Origin: Streptomyces sp. NBC_00094
GTDB lineage: Bacteria > Actinomycetota > Actinomycetes > Streptomycetales > Streptomycetaceae
Reading direction: 5' to 3'
DNA length: 64,000 nt
NCBI RefSeq assembly: GCF_026343125.1
Contig: NZ_JAPEMB010000001.1
Coordinates: 248,001 to 312,000 of the forward strand
The notes under the pieces were generated by a model, which was not told the origin of the DNA, made no database searches, and worked only from the letters and a program-made list of their open reading frames with translations. Below, in pieces: positions 36,347-45,196 of the stretch. The stretch's first letter is position 1. Every line of letters starts with the position of its first letter. A program made the translations under genes and the position numbers.

Positions 36347-37549
36347 ATGCGACGTACCCCCACCCGCCGTCTGTTCGCCGCGGCCCTGCTCGTGGCGTCC
36401 GTGCTCGCTCCGACGGCCCTGGTTCCCGCTCCGGCCGTCCAGGCCGCGGGCGTCGACCGGTACGGCCAGGACGACCGCCCGCCGGGCGGGCTCGGCCCCG
36501 AGGTGAACGCGCGCCTGGACAAGGCCATCGAGGACGTACGCAGGAAGGCCGAGATCCCCGGCGTGGTCGTCGGCGTGTGGATGCCCGGCAAGGGCAGCTA
36601 CGTACGGGCGACCGGTGTCGCGGACACCGCCACCCGCGAGCCGATGTCCGCCCACTCGTACATCCGGATCGGCAGCGAGACCAAGACCTTCACCGTGACC
36701 GCGCTGCTCCAGCTCGTCGACGACGGCCGGGTCGGGCTCGACGATCCGATCGCGAAGTACGTCCCCGGCGTGCGCAACGGCCACCGGATCACGCTCCGTC
36801 ACCTCGCGGAGATGCGCAGCGGCCTGTTCCCGTACACCTCGGACGCGGACTTCGTCCACGACCTGCTGAGCGACCCGCAGCGTTCGTACACGCCGGAGGA
36901 GTTGCTCGCGTACGGCATGAAGCACAAGAACACCTTCAAGCCGGGCGCGCAGTTCCAGTACTCCAACTCCAACCTGGTCCTGCTCGGCCTGGTGGTCGAG
37001 AAGGTGACCGGTCAGCGGCTCCAGGACGTCATCCGCAACCGGGTGCTCCGCCCGTCCCACCTCTTCCACACGCTCTTCCCGGAGGGGGCCGAGTTCCCCG
37101 AGCCGCACTCCCGCGGCTACACCGACCAGACGCTGAGCGGCCGGATCGAGGACGCCACGGACTGGAACCCCAGTTGGGCCTGGGCGGCCGGCGCGATGAT
37201 CTCGAACCTCCACGACCTGCGCCACTGGGCCGAGGTCGTCGCCACCGGGAAGCTGCTCAGCCCCGAGACACAGGCGCAGCGGCTCAAGACCCTGCCGACC
37301 GGCTTCCCCGGTACCACCTACGGCCTCGGCATCTTCGAGACCAACGGTTGGATCGGGCACAACGGCTCCCTGCCCGGGTACGAGACGGTGACCGTCTACC
37401 TGCCCGCGCAGAAGGCCACGATGGTCCTCATGCTGAACACGGACGCCCGCCACCTCGACAACCAGGAGCCGTCCACGCTCCTCGCCCAAGCGGTCACCCG
37501 AATCATCACCCCGGACAACGTGTACGACGGCGGGACCGCCCCGCGCTGA
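36347..37549 (+). CDS. Secreted serine hydrolase of the beta-lactamase/D-Ala-D-Ala carboxypeptidase (R61) type
   Basis: A 400-residue class-C-beta-lactamase-fold hydrolase. The N-terminus is a signal peptide ('RRLFAAALLVASVLAPTALVPAPAVQAA'). The three active-site motifs are SETK ('GSETKTFTVT', nucleophile Ser with Lys), YSN ('FQYSNSNLVLLG') and HNG ('IGHNGSLPGYET', in place of KTG). This set fits the Streptomyces R61 DD-carboxypeptidase and related esterases. It probably trims peptidoglycan or hydrolyses small esters outside the cell. The ATG at 36347 follows GGAAGAGG. It is convergent with the small NTF2-like gene. Confidence 0.9.
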   Translation: MRRTPTRRLFAAALLVASVLAPTALVPAPAVQAAGVDRYGQDDRPPGGLGPEVNARLDKAIEDVRRKAEIPGVVVGVWMPGKGSYVRATGVADTATREPMSAHSYIRIGSETKTFTVTALLQLVDDGRVGLDDPIAKYVPGVRNGHRITLRHLAEMRSGLFPYTSDADFVHDLLSDPQRSYTPEELLAYGMKHKNTFKPGAQFQYSNSNLVLLGLVVEKVTGQRLQDVIRNRVLRPSHLFHTLFPEGAEFPEPHSRGYTDQTLSGRIEDATDWNPSWAWAAGAMISNLHDLRHWAEVVATGKLLSPETQAQRLKTLPTGFPGTTYGLGIFETNGWIGHNGSLPGYETVTVYLPAQKATMVLMLNTDARHLDNQEPSTLLAQAVTRIITPDNVYDGGTAPR

Positions 37550-37604
37550 ACGATGTCGGGTGCGGCCGCGAGGAGCGGTACGGCAGGGGGCTCGGGGCGG
37601 ATCG

Positions 37605-38000
37605 TCACCGGAGGTCTTCGGGGACGGGGGTGCCCTGGTGGTAGTAGAGCCGCAGGGGTGTGTCGCCCGGCGCTCCGGGGGTGCGGCGCCAGATCGAGCT
37701 GCGGCGGGCCCGGTGGCCGTCGAGTACCGACTCGTACGTGAGGTGGACGATTCCGGGGGCCAGCACCGTGCCCGTGAAGGCCGTGGCTTCGTGGCGGGGG
37801 CCGTTCCCGGCGCTGCCCGTCATCTCGGGGAGCGCGGCGAGTATCTCCTCGTACGTCCAGCGGCGGCCTGAGGAGCCGATCTCGGAGAACTCGGGGTCGT
37901 GGAGTTCGGCGGCGAGGGCGCGGGAGGCACGGACGGCCGGGTCCAGCAGGCGCAGTTCGCGCTCGATGGCCTCGGCGATGTCGGGATCCTGGAGGGTCAT
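37605..38000 (-). CDS. DUF4440/NTF2-like small protein
   Basis: A 131-residue protein of the DUF4440 (SnoaL/NTF2-like) group. It has an N-terminal helical pair ('IAEAIERELRLLDPAVRAS') and a curved sheet ('LHDPEFSEIGSSGRRWTYEEILAALPE', 'IVHLTYESVLDGHRARRSSIWRR', 'PLRLYYHQGTPVPED'). Such folds serve as small enzymes or ligand binders, and the role here is unknown. CATAAT ends 6 nt before the ATG and there is no Shine-Dalgarno site, so the transcript may be leaderless. Confidence 0.85.
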   Translation of the reverse strand: MTLQDPDIAEAIERELRLLDPAVRASRALAAELHDPEFSEIGSSGRRWTYEEILAALPEMTGSAGNGPRHEATAFTGTVLAPGIVHLTYESVLDGHRARRSSIWRRTPGAPGDTPLRLYYHQGTPVPEDLR

Positions 38001-38020
38001 GGAGGCATTATGGCTGGTCG

Positions 38021-38063
38021 GGACGGGTCGGGCCCGGGGTTTTCGCCCGGGCCCGACCCGTCC
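38021..38063 (-). terminator. Terminator of the sulfatase operon, 18-bp perfect stem
   Basis: GGACGGGTCGGGCCCGGG (38021-38038), a 7-nt loop containing TTTT, and the exact complement (38046-38063). It lies 9 bp beyond the stop of the arylsulfatase gene and closes the long minus-strand operon that begins near 47.2 kb. Confidence 0.92.
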
Positions 38064-38071
38064 GTGTTCCG

Positions 38072-40390
38072 TTACTCGAAGGCCGCCGCCGCCTCCTTGA
38101 GGGCCGCCGCGACGGCCTCGGGTGCGTCGGGGCCGGGTGCTCCGGGGCGGTAGGTGACGGAGCGGAGCCTGCCGGTGTAGCGGAAGGTGCGGTGCCGTTC
38201 GAAGAGGGGCCACGAGACGGGTGACTTGCGGTCGATGCCCACACTGATGCCCTGGAAGGGGGCCATGCCGACGAGTTGGTGGACGCTGTCGGGCGCGGCC
38301 CGGTGTTCGCCGTCCACGAGCACGGTGAATCGCCAGCGGAGGCCCTCCTCCGCCGTGGCGACGAGGAAGATCTCGTGCGGGCCGCGAGCGAGGGGGCCCG
38401 CGTCGGTCTCGTGGAGACGGCCGTACTCGTTGTACGCGAAGGTCAGGCGGCCGTTCTCGACGTACAGGCTGTAGCCGCCGCCCTGGTCGCCGTGGGAGAC
38501 GAGGACTCCGTCGCCGGTCTCCTCGATGGCCACGGCGATCTCGAAGGAGCGCAGGGAGACGAGCCGGGAGGAGCGGTAGCGCTCCAGTTCCGGGGTGCCG
38601 GGCAGCAGGGTGACGGGGCGGGTGAGCCGCTGCTCGGCGGGGTTGCGGCGGGCGAGGGCGCCGCTGTGGTCGGGCAGCGGGAAGACGCCGTTGCGCCAGG
38701 CGGCCTCCTCCCAGGCGGCCGACAACTCCTTTACCGTTTCCGGGTGTTCGGCGGCCAGATCGTGGATCTCGGTGGGGTCGGTACGGATGTCGTAGAGGGC
38801 CCATTCGGAGTCGTCGTACGGGGTCCCGGGCCGGTGGAGGGTGACGAGTTTGCGGCCGTCGCGGTAGTGGCTGCGGTTGCCGGTCATCTCGCAGTACTGC
38901 TCGGGGTGGGTCGAGGCGTGGGCGGGGTCGGCGAGGACGGGCGTGAAGCTGAAGCCGTCGACTTCCTGGAGGGGGACGCCCCGACGGCTCTCGGGGCGGT
39001 CGAGACCGGCGAGCTCGAGGAGGGTGGGAGCGATGTCGGTGACGTACTGGTACTGGGAGCGCAGCCCGGTCGCGAGCCTGCCGTCCCGTACCCCTTCGGG
39101 CCAGGAGAGGACGAAGGGGACGCGGACGCCGCCGGCGTAGGTGTGGCCCTTGTAGAGGCGGAAGGGCGTGTTGGAGGCCATGCCCCAGCCGCGGGGGTAG
39201 TGGACGAGACTGCGGGGGCCGCCGATGAGTTCCGGGTCGCGGTCGACGTCGGGGTCCCAGTCCCCGGGGAGGCGGGGATGGTGGACGAAGCGGCTGAAGT
39301 AGGAGCGGGTGCCTTCGAGCCCGCCCTCCCCCGTGCCTCCGTTGTCGGAGGTGAAGACGACGATGGTGTTGTCGAGTTCACCGAGCGCGGCGAGGGTGTC
39401 GGTGAGCCGGCCGAGGTTCTGGTCGATGTTGTCGACGAGAGCCGCGTACACCTCCATGTAGCGGGCGTAAAGCCGCTGCTGATCTTCCGTCAGGGAATCC
39501 CAGGCGGGGACGTCGAGACCGGATTCACTGTTGCGGGCGGGGAGTTCGGTGCCGGGCGGGAAGAGTCCGGCGGCGAGCTGGGCGGCGAAGCGGCGCTCGC
39601 GCAGGACGTCCCAGCCCTCGTCGTAGCGGCCGCGGTGACGGGCGATGTCCTCCGCCTTGGCCTGGAGGGGGCCGTGGACGGCGTTGTGGGCGAGGTAGAG
39701 GAGGAAGGGCTTGTCGGGATCGTGGGCGCGGAGCGACGTCACCATGGAGATGGCCCGGTCGGTGATGTCGTCGGTGTAGTAGTAGTCGTCGGGGAACTCG
39801 TCGATGTCGAGGGGGCTGTTGTCCCGGACGAGCTGGTGCGGGTGGAAGAGGCTGGTGAGGCCCTCCAGGACGCCGTAGTACTGGTCGAAGCCCTTCTGGA
39901 GGGGCCAGTTGGCGCGGTCGTCGGCCGCGTTGGAGGCGGAGTCGCGGACGAGGTGCCACTTGCCGACGGCGTAGGTGGCGTATCCGGCGTCGTGGAGGAG
40001 TTCGGCGACGGTGGGGATGTCGTCGGCGATCTCCATGCCGTAGCCGGGGAACCCGGGGTCGGCGTTGGCGACCATGGCGTAGCCGACGCGGTGCGGGTTG
40101 AGGCCGGTGAGCAGGGCGGCGCGGGCCGGTGAGCAGAGCGGCATGGTGTGGTAGTTGGTGAGGCGTACGCCGTCGTCGGCGAGGCCGTCCAGGACCGGCG
40201 TGGGGATCTCGGAGCCGAAGGGTCCGATGTCGCTGAAGCCCATGTCGTCGACGAGGACGACGACGATGTTGGGGGCCTTGGCCGGCGGGGTCGTACGGGT
40301 CGGCCAGGCGGGTGCGGAGTCGGCGAAGGTGCGGCCGACCCGGCCGGGGAAGCCTTCGTAGGGGTCGCGGCGGGGCGGAGCGGTGCTCAT
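38072..40390 (-). CDS. Cytoplasmic arylsulfatase
   Basis: A 772-residue type I sulfatase that hydrolyses sulfate esters to alcohol and sulfate. Metal residues are in '[14 protein letters not shown]' (Asp48-49), and the formylglycine site is '[12 protein letters not shown]' with Cys86 in C-x-P-x-R. Further motifs are 'YAVGKWHL' and 'VFTSDNGG'. The last about 170 residues form a beta-rich domain. There is no signal peptide, so it acts inside the cell on imported substrates. The ATG overlaps the stop of the FGE gene (ATGA), so modifying enzyme and substrate protein are made together. It is the last gene of the ABC-FGE-sulfatase operon. Confidence 0.94.
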   Translation of the reverse strand: MSTAPPRRDPYEGFPGRVGRTFADSAPAWPTRTTPPAKAPNIVVVLVDDMGFSDIGPFGSEIPTPVLDGLADDGVRLTNYHTMPLCSPARAALLTGLNPHRVGYAMVANADPGFPGYGMEIADDIPTVAELLHDAGYATYAVGKWHLVRDSASNAADDRANWPLQKGFDQYYGVLEGLTSLFHPHQLVRDNSPLDIDEFPDDYYYTDDITDRAISMVTSLRAHDPDKPFLLYLAHNAVHGPLQAKAEDIARHRGRYDEGWDVLRERRFAAQLAAGLFPPGTELPARNSESGLDVPAWDSLTEDQQRLYARYMEVYAALVDNIDQNLGRLTDTLAALGELDNTIVVFTSDNGGTGEGGLEGTRSYFSRFVHHPRLPGDWDPDVDRDPELIGGPRSLVHYPRGWGMASNTPFRLYKGHTYAGGVRVPFVLSWPEGVRDGRLATGLRSQYQYVTDIAPTLLELAGLDRPESRRGVPLQEVDGFSFTPVLADPAHASTHPEQYCEMTGNRSHYRDGRKLVTLHRPGTPYDDSEWALYDIRTDPTEIHDLAAEHPETVKELSAAWEEAAWRNGVFPLPDHSGALARRNPAEQRLTRPVTLLPGTPELERYRSSRLVSLRSFEIAVAIEETGDGVLVSHGDQGGGYSLYVENGRLTFAYNEYGRLHETDAGPLARGPHEIFLVATAEEGLRWRFTVLVDGEHRAAPDSVHQLVGMAPFQGISVGIDRKSPVSWPLFERHRTFRYTGRLRSVTYRPGAPGPDAPEAVAAALKEAAAAFE

Positions 40391-41442
40391 ACGGAGGCGG
40401 GTCCTTCCGGGGGAAGCGTGCGGGCGGTGCGGAATCCGCCGTGGCCGGTCGAGGAGTCGGGGGTGTTGTGGGAGCGGGCGGCGACCCGGTAGCGGTTGCA
40501 GTAGGAGGCGTGGCAGAGGTAGGAGCCGCCTCGGATGACGCGCTCGGCGGGAAGGGCGGCATCGGCCCGGGAGCCCGCACCGGCGGGGTCGTACGGGTCG
40601 GCCGGGGCGAGGCCGTCTGCCGGTGCGCAGGCGTCGTTCGCTGCGAGGGCCTCGGTCGGTGCGAAGGCGTCGGTCGGGTCGAAGGCGTCGGCGCACCACT
40701 CCCAGACGTTGCCGGAGGTGTTGTGGAGGCCGTGGCCGTTGGGCTCGTAAGCCGTCACGGGCACGGTACCGATGCGTCCGCCGGGGCGGTCGGAGCGGTG
40801 CGGGAAGTCGCCGGTCCAGGTGTTGCACATCTCCCGGCCGCCGGGGGTGAAGTCGTCGCCCCACGGATAGCGGGCGCCGTCGAGGCCGCCGCGGGCCGCG
40901 TACTCCCACTCCGCCTCGGTCGGCAGCCGGACGCCCGCCCACGCGCAGTAGGCCTGGGCGTCGTCGTACGAGACGTGGACGACGGGGTGGTCGGCGCGGC
41001 CTTCGAGGTCGGAGCCGGGGCCCTCGGGGCTGTGCCAGGCGGCCCCGGTGACGCCGAGCCACCAGGGGGCCTGCGGGACCCGGCCGAGGACGTGGCCCAC
41101 CGCGGCGGGGTGGAGCAGGAGGTGGAAGACGAAGGAGGAGCCGAAGCGTTCGGCGTCGGTGCGGTACCCGGTGGCCTCCGCGAACTCCGCGTACTGGGCG
41201 TTGGTGACGGCGGTGGCGTCGATCGCGAAGGGGGCGACGGTGACCTCCCGTACGGGTCCCTCGCGGTCGGCGGGGTAGCCCTCGCCGAAGGCGTCGCCCA
41301 TGCGGAAGGTGCCGCCGGGGAGCTCCAGCATCGGGCGGGGCGGCGGGGCGGTCCGTACGGTCGGCAGCGGGAGCAGCTCGTCGGCCCGGGGCGGCCCGGC
41401 TTCCCCCGTGCAGCCGCGCCCCGGGGTGCAGCAGGCGCTCAC
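40387..41442 (-). CDS. Formylglycine-generating enzyme
   Basis: A 351-residue FGE-sulfatase-domain protein that oxidises the active-site Cys of type I sulfatases to formylglycine using O2 and copper. The true FGE cysteine pair is present in '[28 protein letters not shown]' (Cys310 and Cys315), which separates it from EgtB/PvdO relatives. N-terminal '[27 protein letters not shown]' and '[17 protein letters not shown]' are also typical. Residues about 253-300 carry an Ala/Pro/Asp-rich repetitive insertion ('[22 protein letters not shown]'). The GTG start overlaps the ATPase stop (GTGA). Its first clear client is the downstream sulfatase. Confidence 0.94.
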   Translation of the reverse strand: MSACCTPGRGCTGEAGPPRADELLPLPTVRTAPPPRPMLELPGGTFRMGDAFGEGYPADREGPVREVTVAPFAIDATAVTNAQYAEFAEATGYRTDAERFGSSFVFHLLLHPAAVGHVLGRVPQAPWWLGVTGAAWHSPEGPGSDLEGRADHPVVHVSYDDAQAYCAWAGVRLPTEAEWEYAARGGLDGARYPWGDDFTPGGREMCNTWTGDFPHRSDRPGGRIGTVPVTAYEPNGHGLHNTSGNVWEWCADAFDPTDAFAPTEALAANDACAPADGLAPADPYDPAGAGSRADAALPAERVIRGGSYLCHASYCNRYRVAARSHNTPDSSTGHGGFRTARTLPPEGPASV

Positions 41443-43391
41443 GCGGACACCGCCCCGACGGGAACCCGTACCGGTACGGGTTCGGGTACGGCGGCGAGCA
41501 GCGCCCGGGTGTACGGGTCGCGGGGGTGCTCGCACAGCTCGTCGGCGCCGCCGGTCTCGACGATCCGGCCCTCGTGCATGACGGCGATCCGGTGACTGAC
41601 CTGGCGGACGACGGCCAGGTCGTGGGCGATGAAGACGAGGGCGAGTCCCAGGTCGCGCTGGAGGTCGGTGAGCAGGCCGACGATCTGGGCCTGGACGGAG
41701 ACGTCGAGCGCGGACACGGGCTCGTCGCATATGAGGACGGTCGGCTCGGGGGCGAGGGCGCGGGCGATGCCGACGCGCTGGCGCTGCCCGCCCGAGAAGG
41801 AGCGGGGGTGCCGGTCGGCGGCGGCCGGGTCCAGGCCGACCCGCCGCAGGAGCTCCGCGACGCGCGCGGCGCGTTCCCCCGGGGCGACGGTGCCGAACGC
41901 GCGGAGCGGTTCGGCGACGATCTCGCCGACGGTCATGCGGGGGTTGAGCGAGGCGTACGGGTCCTGGAAGACCAGCTGGACGCGGCGGCGTACGGCGTGC
42001 AGCTCGGCCCGGCCGGGGCGGGTGACGTCCCGGCCGTCCAGGAGGATCCGGCCGCCGTCGGCGGGGTGGGCGTGGGCGAGGACCCGGGCGAGGGTGGACT
42101 TGCCGGAGCCTGACTCACCGACGACACCGAGGGTCTCGCCCGCCGCGAGGGTGAGGGAGACGCCGTCGAGTGCGGTGAGGGAGCGGCGCCCGCGGCCCTT
42201 GTACGTCTTGCGGATGCCCTCGGCGGTCAGGACGACGGCGCCGGGTGCGGGCCGGTCGATCAGGACGGGCGGCGGGGGTGGCGGCAGGGGTTCGGTGCGT
42301 TCGGCGGCGGGCAGGCAGGCGGCCCGGACGGTCTCCGTGACGGCGGCGAGCGGGGGGACGGCCGTGTGGCAGCGGTCCTCCGCGAGTGCGCAGCGGGCGG
42401 CGAAGGCGCAGCCCGCGAGGGGCAGACTCAGGTCGGGCGGGGTGCCGGGGATGCCGGTGAGCCGGGTACCGGAGGGGGCCGAGAGCCGGGGCACGGCGGC
42501 GAGGAGTCCGGCGGTGTAGGGGTGCCGGGGGCGGGTCAGGACCTCGGCGGTGGGGCCGTCCTCGACGACGGTGCCGCCGTACATGACGAGGACGCGGTCG
42601 CAGGCGCGGGCGACGACGCCCATGTTGTGGGTGATGAGGACGAGTGCGGTGCCGGTGGTACGGGTGAGGTCGCCGAGGAGGGTGAGGATCTGGTCCTGGA
42701 CGGTGGCGTCGAGGGCGGTGGTGGGTTCGTCGGCGAGGAGGACGTCGGGTTCGCCGGCGAGGGCCATGGCGATGAGGACGCGTTGGCGCTGTCCGCCGGA
42801 GAACTGGTGTGGGTGGTCGTCGAGACGGCGCTCGGGGTCGGGGATGCCGACGAGCCGGAGGAGCTCGACGGCGCGGGCGCGACGGGCGGCCTTGTCTCGA
42901 CGGACGGGCTTGTCGTGGCGGGCGGCCTTGTCGCGACGAACGGCCTTGTCGTGGCGGCCTCCGGCGTCCTCGGCAGCCCCGCCGTCACCGGTCGCCCTGC
43001 CGTCACCGGCCGCCCTGCCGTCGTGGGCGCGGAGGACCTCGTCCAGATGGCGGCCGACGGTGAGGACGGGGTTGAGGGCCGTCATCGGGTCCTGGAAGAC
43101 CATGCCGATACGGGCTCCGCGTACGGCTCGCAGTGCGGCCGCGTCGGCCGTGACGAGGTCCTGTCCGTCGAGGCGGACGGAGCCGCCGCTGATCCGGCCG
43201 GTGCCGGGGAGCATGCGGAGCAGGGCGAGGGCGGTGGTCGACTTGCCGGAGCCCGACTCGCCGACGACGGCGAGGGTCTCGCCCCGGCGGATCGTGAACG
43301 ACACGTCCCGTACCGCGTGCAGCGCACCTCCGTCGGGGGTGGCGAACTCCACGTCCAGGCCCTGGACTTCGAGGAGCGGCGGGGTGGTCAT
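41439..43391 (-). CDS. ABC transporter protein with two fused ATPase domains (DppD-DppF type)
   Basis: A 650-residue fusion of two oligopeptide/dipeptide-type ABC ATPases. The first domain has Walker A 'GESGSGKST' at 44-52, '[13 protein letters not shown]', signature 'FSGGQRQR' and Walker B '[11 protein letters not shown]'. The second has another 'GESGSGKST' and '[15 protein letters not shown]'. A Cys-rich oligopeptide-transporter tail ('[14 protein letters not shown]') joins them. An insertion at about 122-171 ('[21 protein letters not shown]') lies between Q-loop and signature of domain one. The ATG overlaps the permease stop (ATGA). It energises the importer made by the three upstream genes. 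Confidence 0.93.
   Translation of the reverse strand: MTTPPLLEVQGLDVEFATPDGGALHAVRDVSFTIRRGETLAVVGESGSGKSTTALALLRMLPGTGRISGGSVRLDGQDLVTADAAALRAVRGARIGMVFQDPMTALNPVLTVGRHLDEVLRAHDGRAAGDGRATGDGGAAEDAGGRHDKAVRRDKAARHDKPVRRDKAARRARAVELLRLVGIPDPERRLDDHPHQFSGGQRQRVLIAMALAGEPDVLLADEPTTALDATVQDQILTLLGDLTRTTGTALVLITHNMGVVARACDRVLVMYGGTVVEDGPTAEVLTRPRHPYTAGLLAAVPRLSAPSGTRLTGIPGTPPDLSLPLAGCAFAARCALAEDRCHTAVPPLAAVTETVRAACLPAAERTEPLPPPPPPVLIDRPAPGAVVLTAEGIRKTYKGRGRRSLTALDGVSLTLAAGETLGVVGESGSGKSTLARVLAHAHPADGGRILLDGRDVTRPGRAELHAVRRRVQLVFQDPYASLNPRMTVGEIVAEPLRAFGTVAPGERAARVAELLRRVGLDPAAADRHPRSFSGGQRQRVGIARALAPEPTVLICDEPVSALDVSVQAQIVGLLTDLQRDLGLALVFIAHDLAVVRQVSHRIAVMHEGRIVETGGADELCEHPRDPYTRALLAAVPEPVPVRVPVGAVSA
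42879..43028. repeat. Repeat-rich insertion inside the ABC ATPase gene
   Basis: Degenerate short tandem units in the DNA encode first '[18 protein letters not shown]' and then four copies of an (R/H)DK(A/P)xR motif. The stretch adds about 50 residues relative to ordinary DppD domains. Confidence 0.75.
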
Positions 43392-44245
43392 CGGCGTATC
43401 TCCCGGTTCAGTGCCTCGGCGGTCAGGGAGAGGCCGAGGACGAGCGCGGTCACGGTCACGAGCGGTCCGGCGGCGAAGTGCGGGGCCTGCGCGAGATAGG
43501 GCATGGACTGGCTGAGGACGGCTCCCAGCGTGGGTTCCGGGGGCCGCACTCCTACGCCGAGGAAGCTCATGGCGCCCTCGATGAAGACGGCGACGGTGAG
43601 GGAGACCGCGAGCTGGACGACGAGCGGGTCGGCGGCGTTGGGCAGGATGTGCCGGGTGAGGATCCGGCCGCCGGAGGTACCGCCCACCCGGGCGGCCGTC
43701 ACGTACTCCCGGCCGCGCTGGACGAGGATGCCCGTGCGGAGGAGCCGCCCGAAGACGGGGATCTCCGCGAGGGCGATGACGAGGATCACGGGCAGCCGGC
43801 CGGGGCCGAGGATCGCGGTGACGGCCAGTGCCAGGATCAGTCCGGGGAAGGCGAGGACCAGGTCGAAGGCGCGCTGGATGACGGTGTCGGCGACCGGGTG
43901 GGCGGCGGCCGCCAGGGCGAGGAGGCAGCCGAGGGCGGCGCCGAGCGGGACGGCGACGGCGATGATGCCGAGGTCCGCGCGGATGCCGTGGAGGAGGCGG
44001 GCGAGGAGGTCGCGGCCGAGGTCGTCGGTGCCGAGCGGGTGGCCGGGGGTGCCGGGCCCGGCGAGCGCGAGGGCGCTCTGATCGGTGGGGCCGTGGCCGG
44101 AGAGGAGCGGTGCGAGGAGGCCGACGAGCACGACCAGGCCGACGAGGGCGAGGCCGGTGCGGCCGCGGGCGGTGGCGAGGGCGGCCCGGTAGGGGTGGCG
44201 GGGCCGGCGGGCGAGGGGCGGCTTGGCCGCTGCGAGGGTGGTCAT
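43388..44245 (-). CDS. ABC transporter permease (DppC type)
   Basis: A 285-residue permease of the peptide/opine/nickel family with an N-terminal cytoplasmic stretch, six membrane helices, the 'GTDDLGRDLLARLLHGIRADLGI' motif and the ATPase-docking loop 'REYVTAARVGGTSGGRILTRHILPN'. The ATG at 44245 is preferred to the GTG at 44254 because GGTGGGAG lies at a proper distance only from the ATG. It is 5 bp from the first permease gene and overlaps the ATPase gene by four bases. With the DppB-type partner it forms the channel for the operon's substrate. Confidence 0.92.
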   Translation of the reverse strand: MTTLAAAKPPLARRPRHPYRAALATARGRTGLALVGLVVLVGLLAPLLSGHGPTDQSALALAGPGTPGHPLGTDDLGRDLLARLLHGIRADLGIIAVAVPLGAALGCLLALAAAAHPVADTVIQRAFDLVLAFPGLILALAVTAILGPGRLPVILVIALAEIPVFGRLLRTGILVQRGREYVTAARVGGTSGGRILTRHILPNAADPLVVQLAVSLTVAVFIEGAMSFLGVGVRPPEPTLGAVLSQSMPYLAQAPHFAAGPLVTVTALVLGLSLTAEALNREIRR

Positions 44246-44250
44246 GGCGG

Positions 44251-45195
44251 TCACTCCCACCTGATCCGGGGGTCGAGCCGGGCATGGACGAGGTCGGTCA
44301 GGAGCTGGACGAGGACGAAGACGGTGACGAGGAGGAGCAGGAGGTCCTGGACGACGGGGTAGTCGCGGCGGACCAGGGCCTGTTCGGCGAGCTGGCCGAG
44401 GCCCGGCCAGGCGAAGATCGCCTCGACGAGGACGGCGCCGCCGAGGAGGTGGCCGGTCTGCATGCCGAGGAGGGTGACGACGGGCGGGAGGGCGTTGGGC
44501 AGGGCGTGGCGCCAGAGGAGGCGCCGGGGTGCGATGCCGGCCGCGGTGGCGGTGCGGACGTAGTCCTCGGCGAGGGCGCGCCCGATGCTGTCCTCCAGGT
44601 AGCGGCCGAGGACGGCGGCGCTGGGCAGGGCGAGGCAGAGGGCGGGCAGCAGCAGGTACTGGACGCCGAGGTCGGGTGCGGTGAGGAGCGGGACGCGTCC
44701 GCCGGGTGGCAGGACGCCGAGGAGGACGGCGAAGAGGAGGACGAGGAGGACGCCGGTGACGAAGGGCGGTACGGCGAGCGCTCCGGTGGTGAGGATCCGT
44801 ACGGCGCCCCGGAGCCAGCGGTTGCGGGAGGTCGCGCCGACGATGCCGAAGGCGGCGCCGAGGACGACGACGAACAGCAGGGCCCCGAGGGTGAGTTCGA
44901 CGGTGGCGCCGATGCCGTCGCCGATGAGGTCGGCGGTCTGGCCACCGATCGCGTACGAGGGTCCCAGGTCGCCGGTGAGGAGTCCGCCGATCCACCGCGC
45001 GTACTGGGCGGGCAGCGGATCGTCGAGGCCGAGGTGGGCGCGGATCGCCGCCTCGGTCGCGGCGCTCGCGTCGGGTCCGGCGAGGACGGCCGCGGGGTCG
45101 CCGGGGACCAGCCGGAGGACGGCGAAGACGAGGAAGGACGCGAGGAGGAGGACAAGGAGGGCGGAGGGGAGCCTCCGCAGCAGATAGCCGCTCAT
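44251..45195 (-). CDS. ABC transporter permease (DppB type)
   Basis: A 314-residue permease that starts 'MSGYLLRRLPSALLVLLLASFLVFAVLRLVPGDP', the typical DppB N-terminus. The docking loop is 'ALAEDYVRTATAAGIAPRRLLWRHALPNA', and the protein ends 'DLVHARLDPRIRWE', also usual for the family. One base separates it from the stop of the substrate-binding protein gene. The family carries peptides, nickel, opines, glycosides and glutathione; in this operon a sulfated small molecule is likely. Confidence 0.92.
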   Translation of the reverse strand: MSGYLLRRLPSALLVLLLASFLVFAVLRLVPGDPAAVLAGPDASAATEAAIRAHLGLDDPLPAQYARWIGGLLTGDLGPSYAIGGQTADLIGDGIGATVELTLGALLFVVVLGAAFGIVGATSRNRWLRGAVRILTTGALAVPPFVTGVLLVLLFAVLLGVLPPGGRVPLLTAPDLGVQYLLLPALCLALPSAAVLGRYLEDSIGRALAEDYVRTATAAGIAPRRLLWRHALPNALPPVVTLLGMQTGHLLGGAVLVEAIFAWPGLGQLAEQALVRRDYPVVQDLLLLLVTVFVLVQLLTDLVHARLDPRIRWE

Positions 45196-45196
45196 C

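Noticed and set aside
42879..43028. Possible CRISPR or intergenic repeat
   Set aside because: The repeats are in frame inside an ABC ATPase gene and have no unique spacers.
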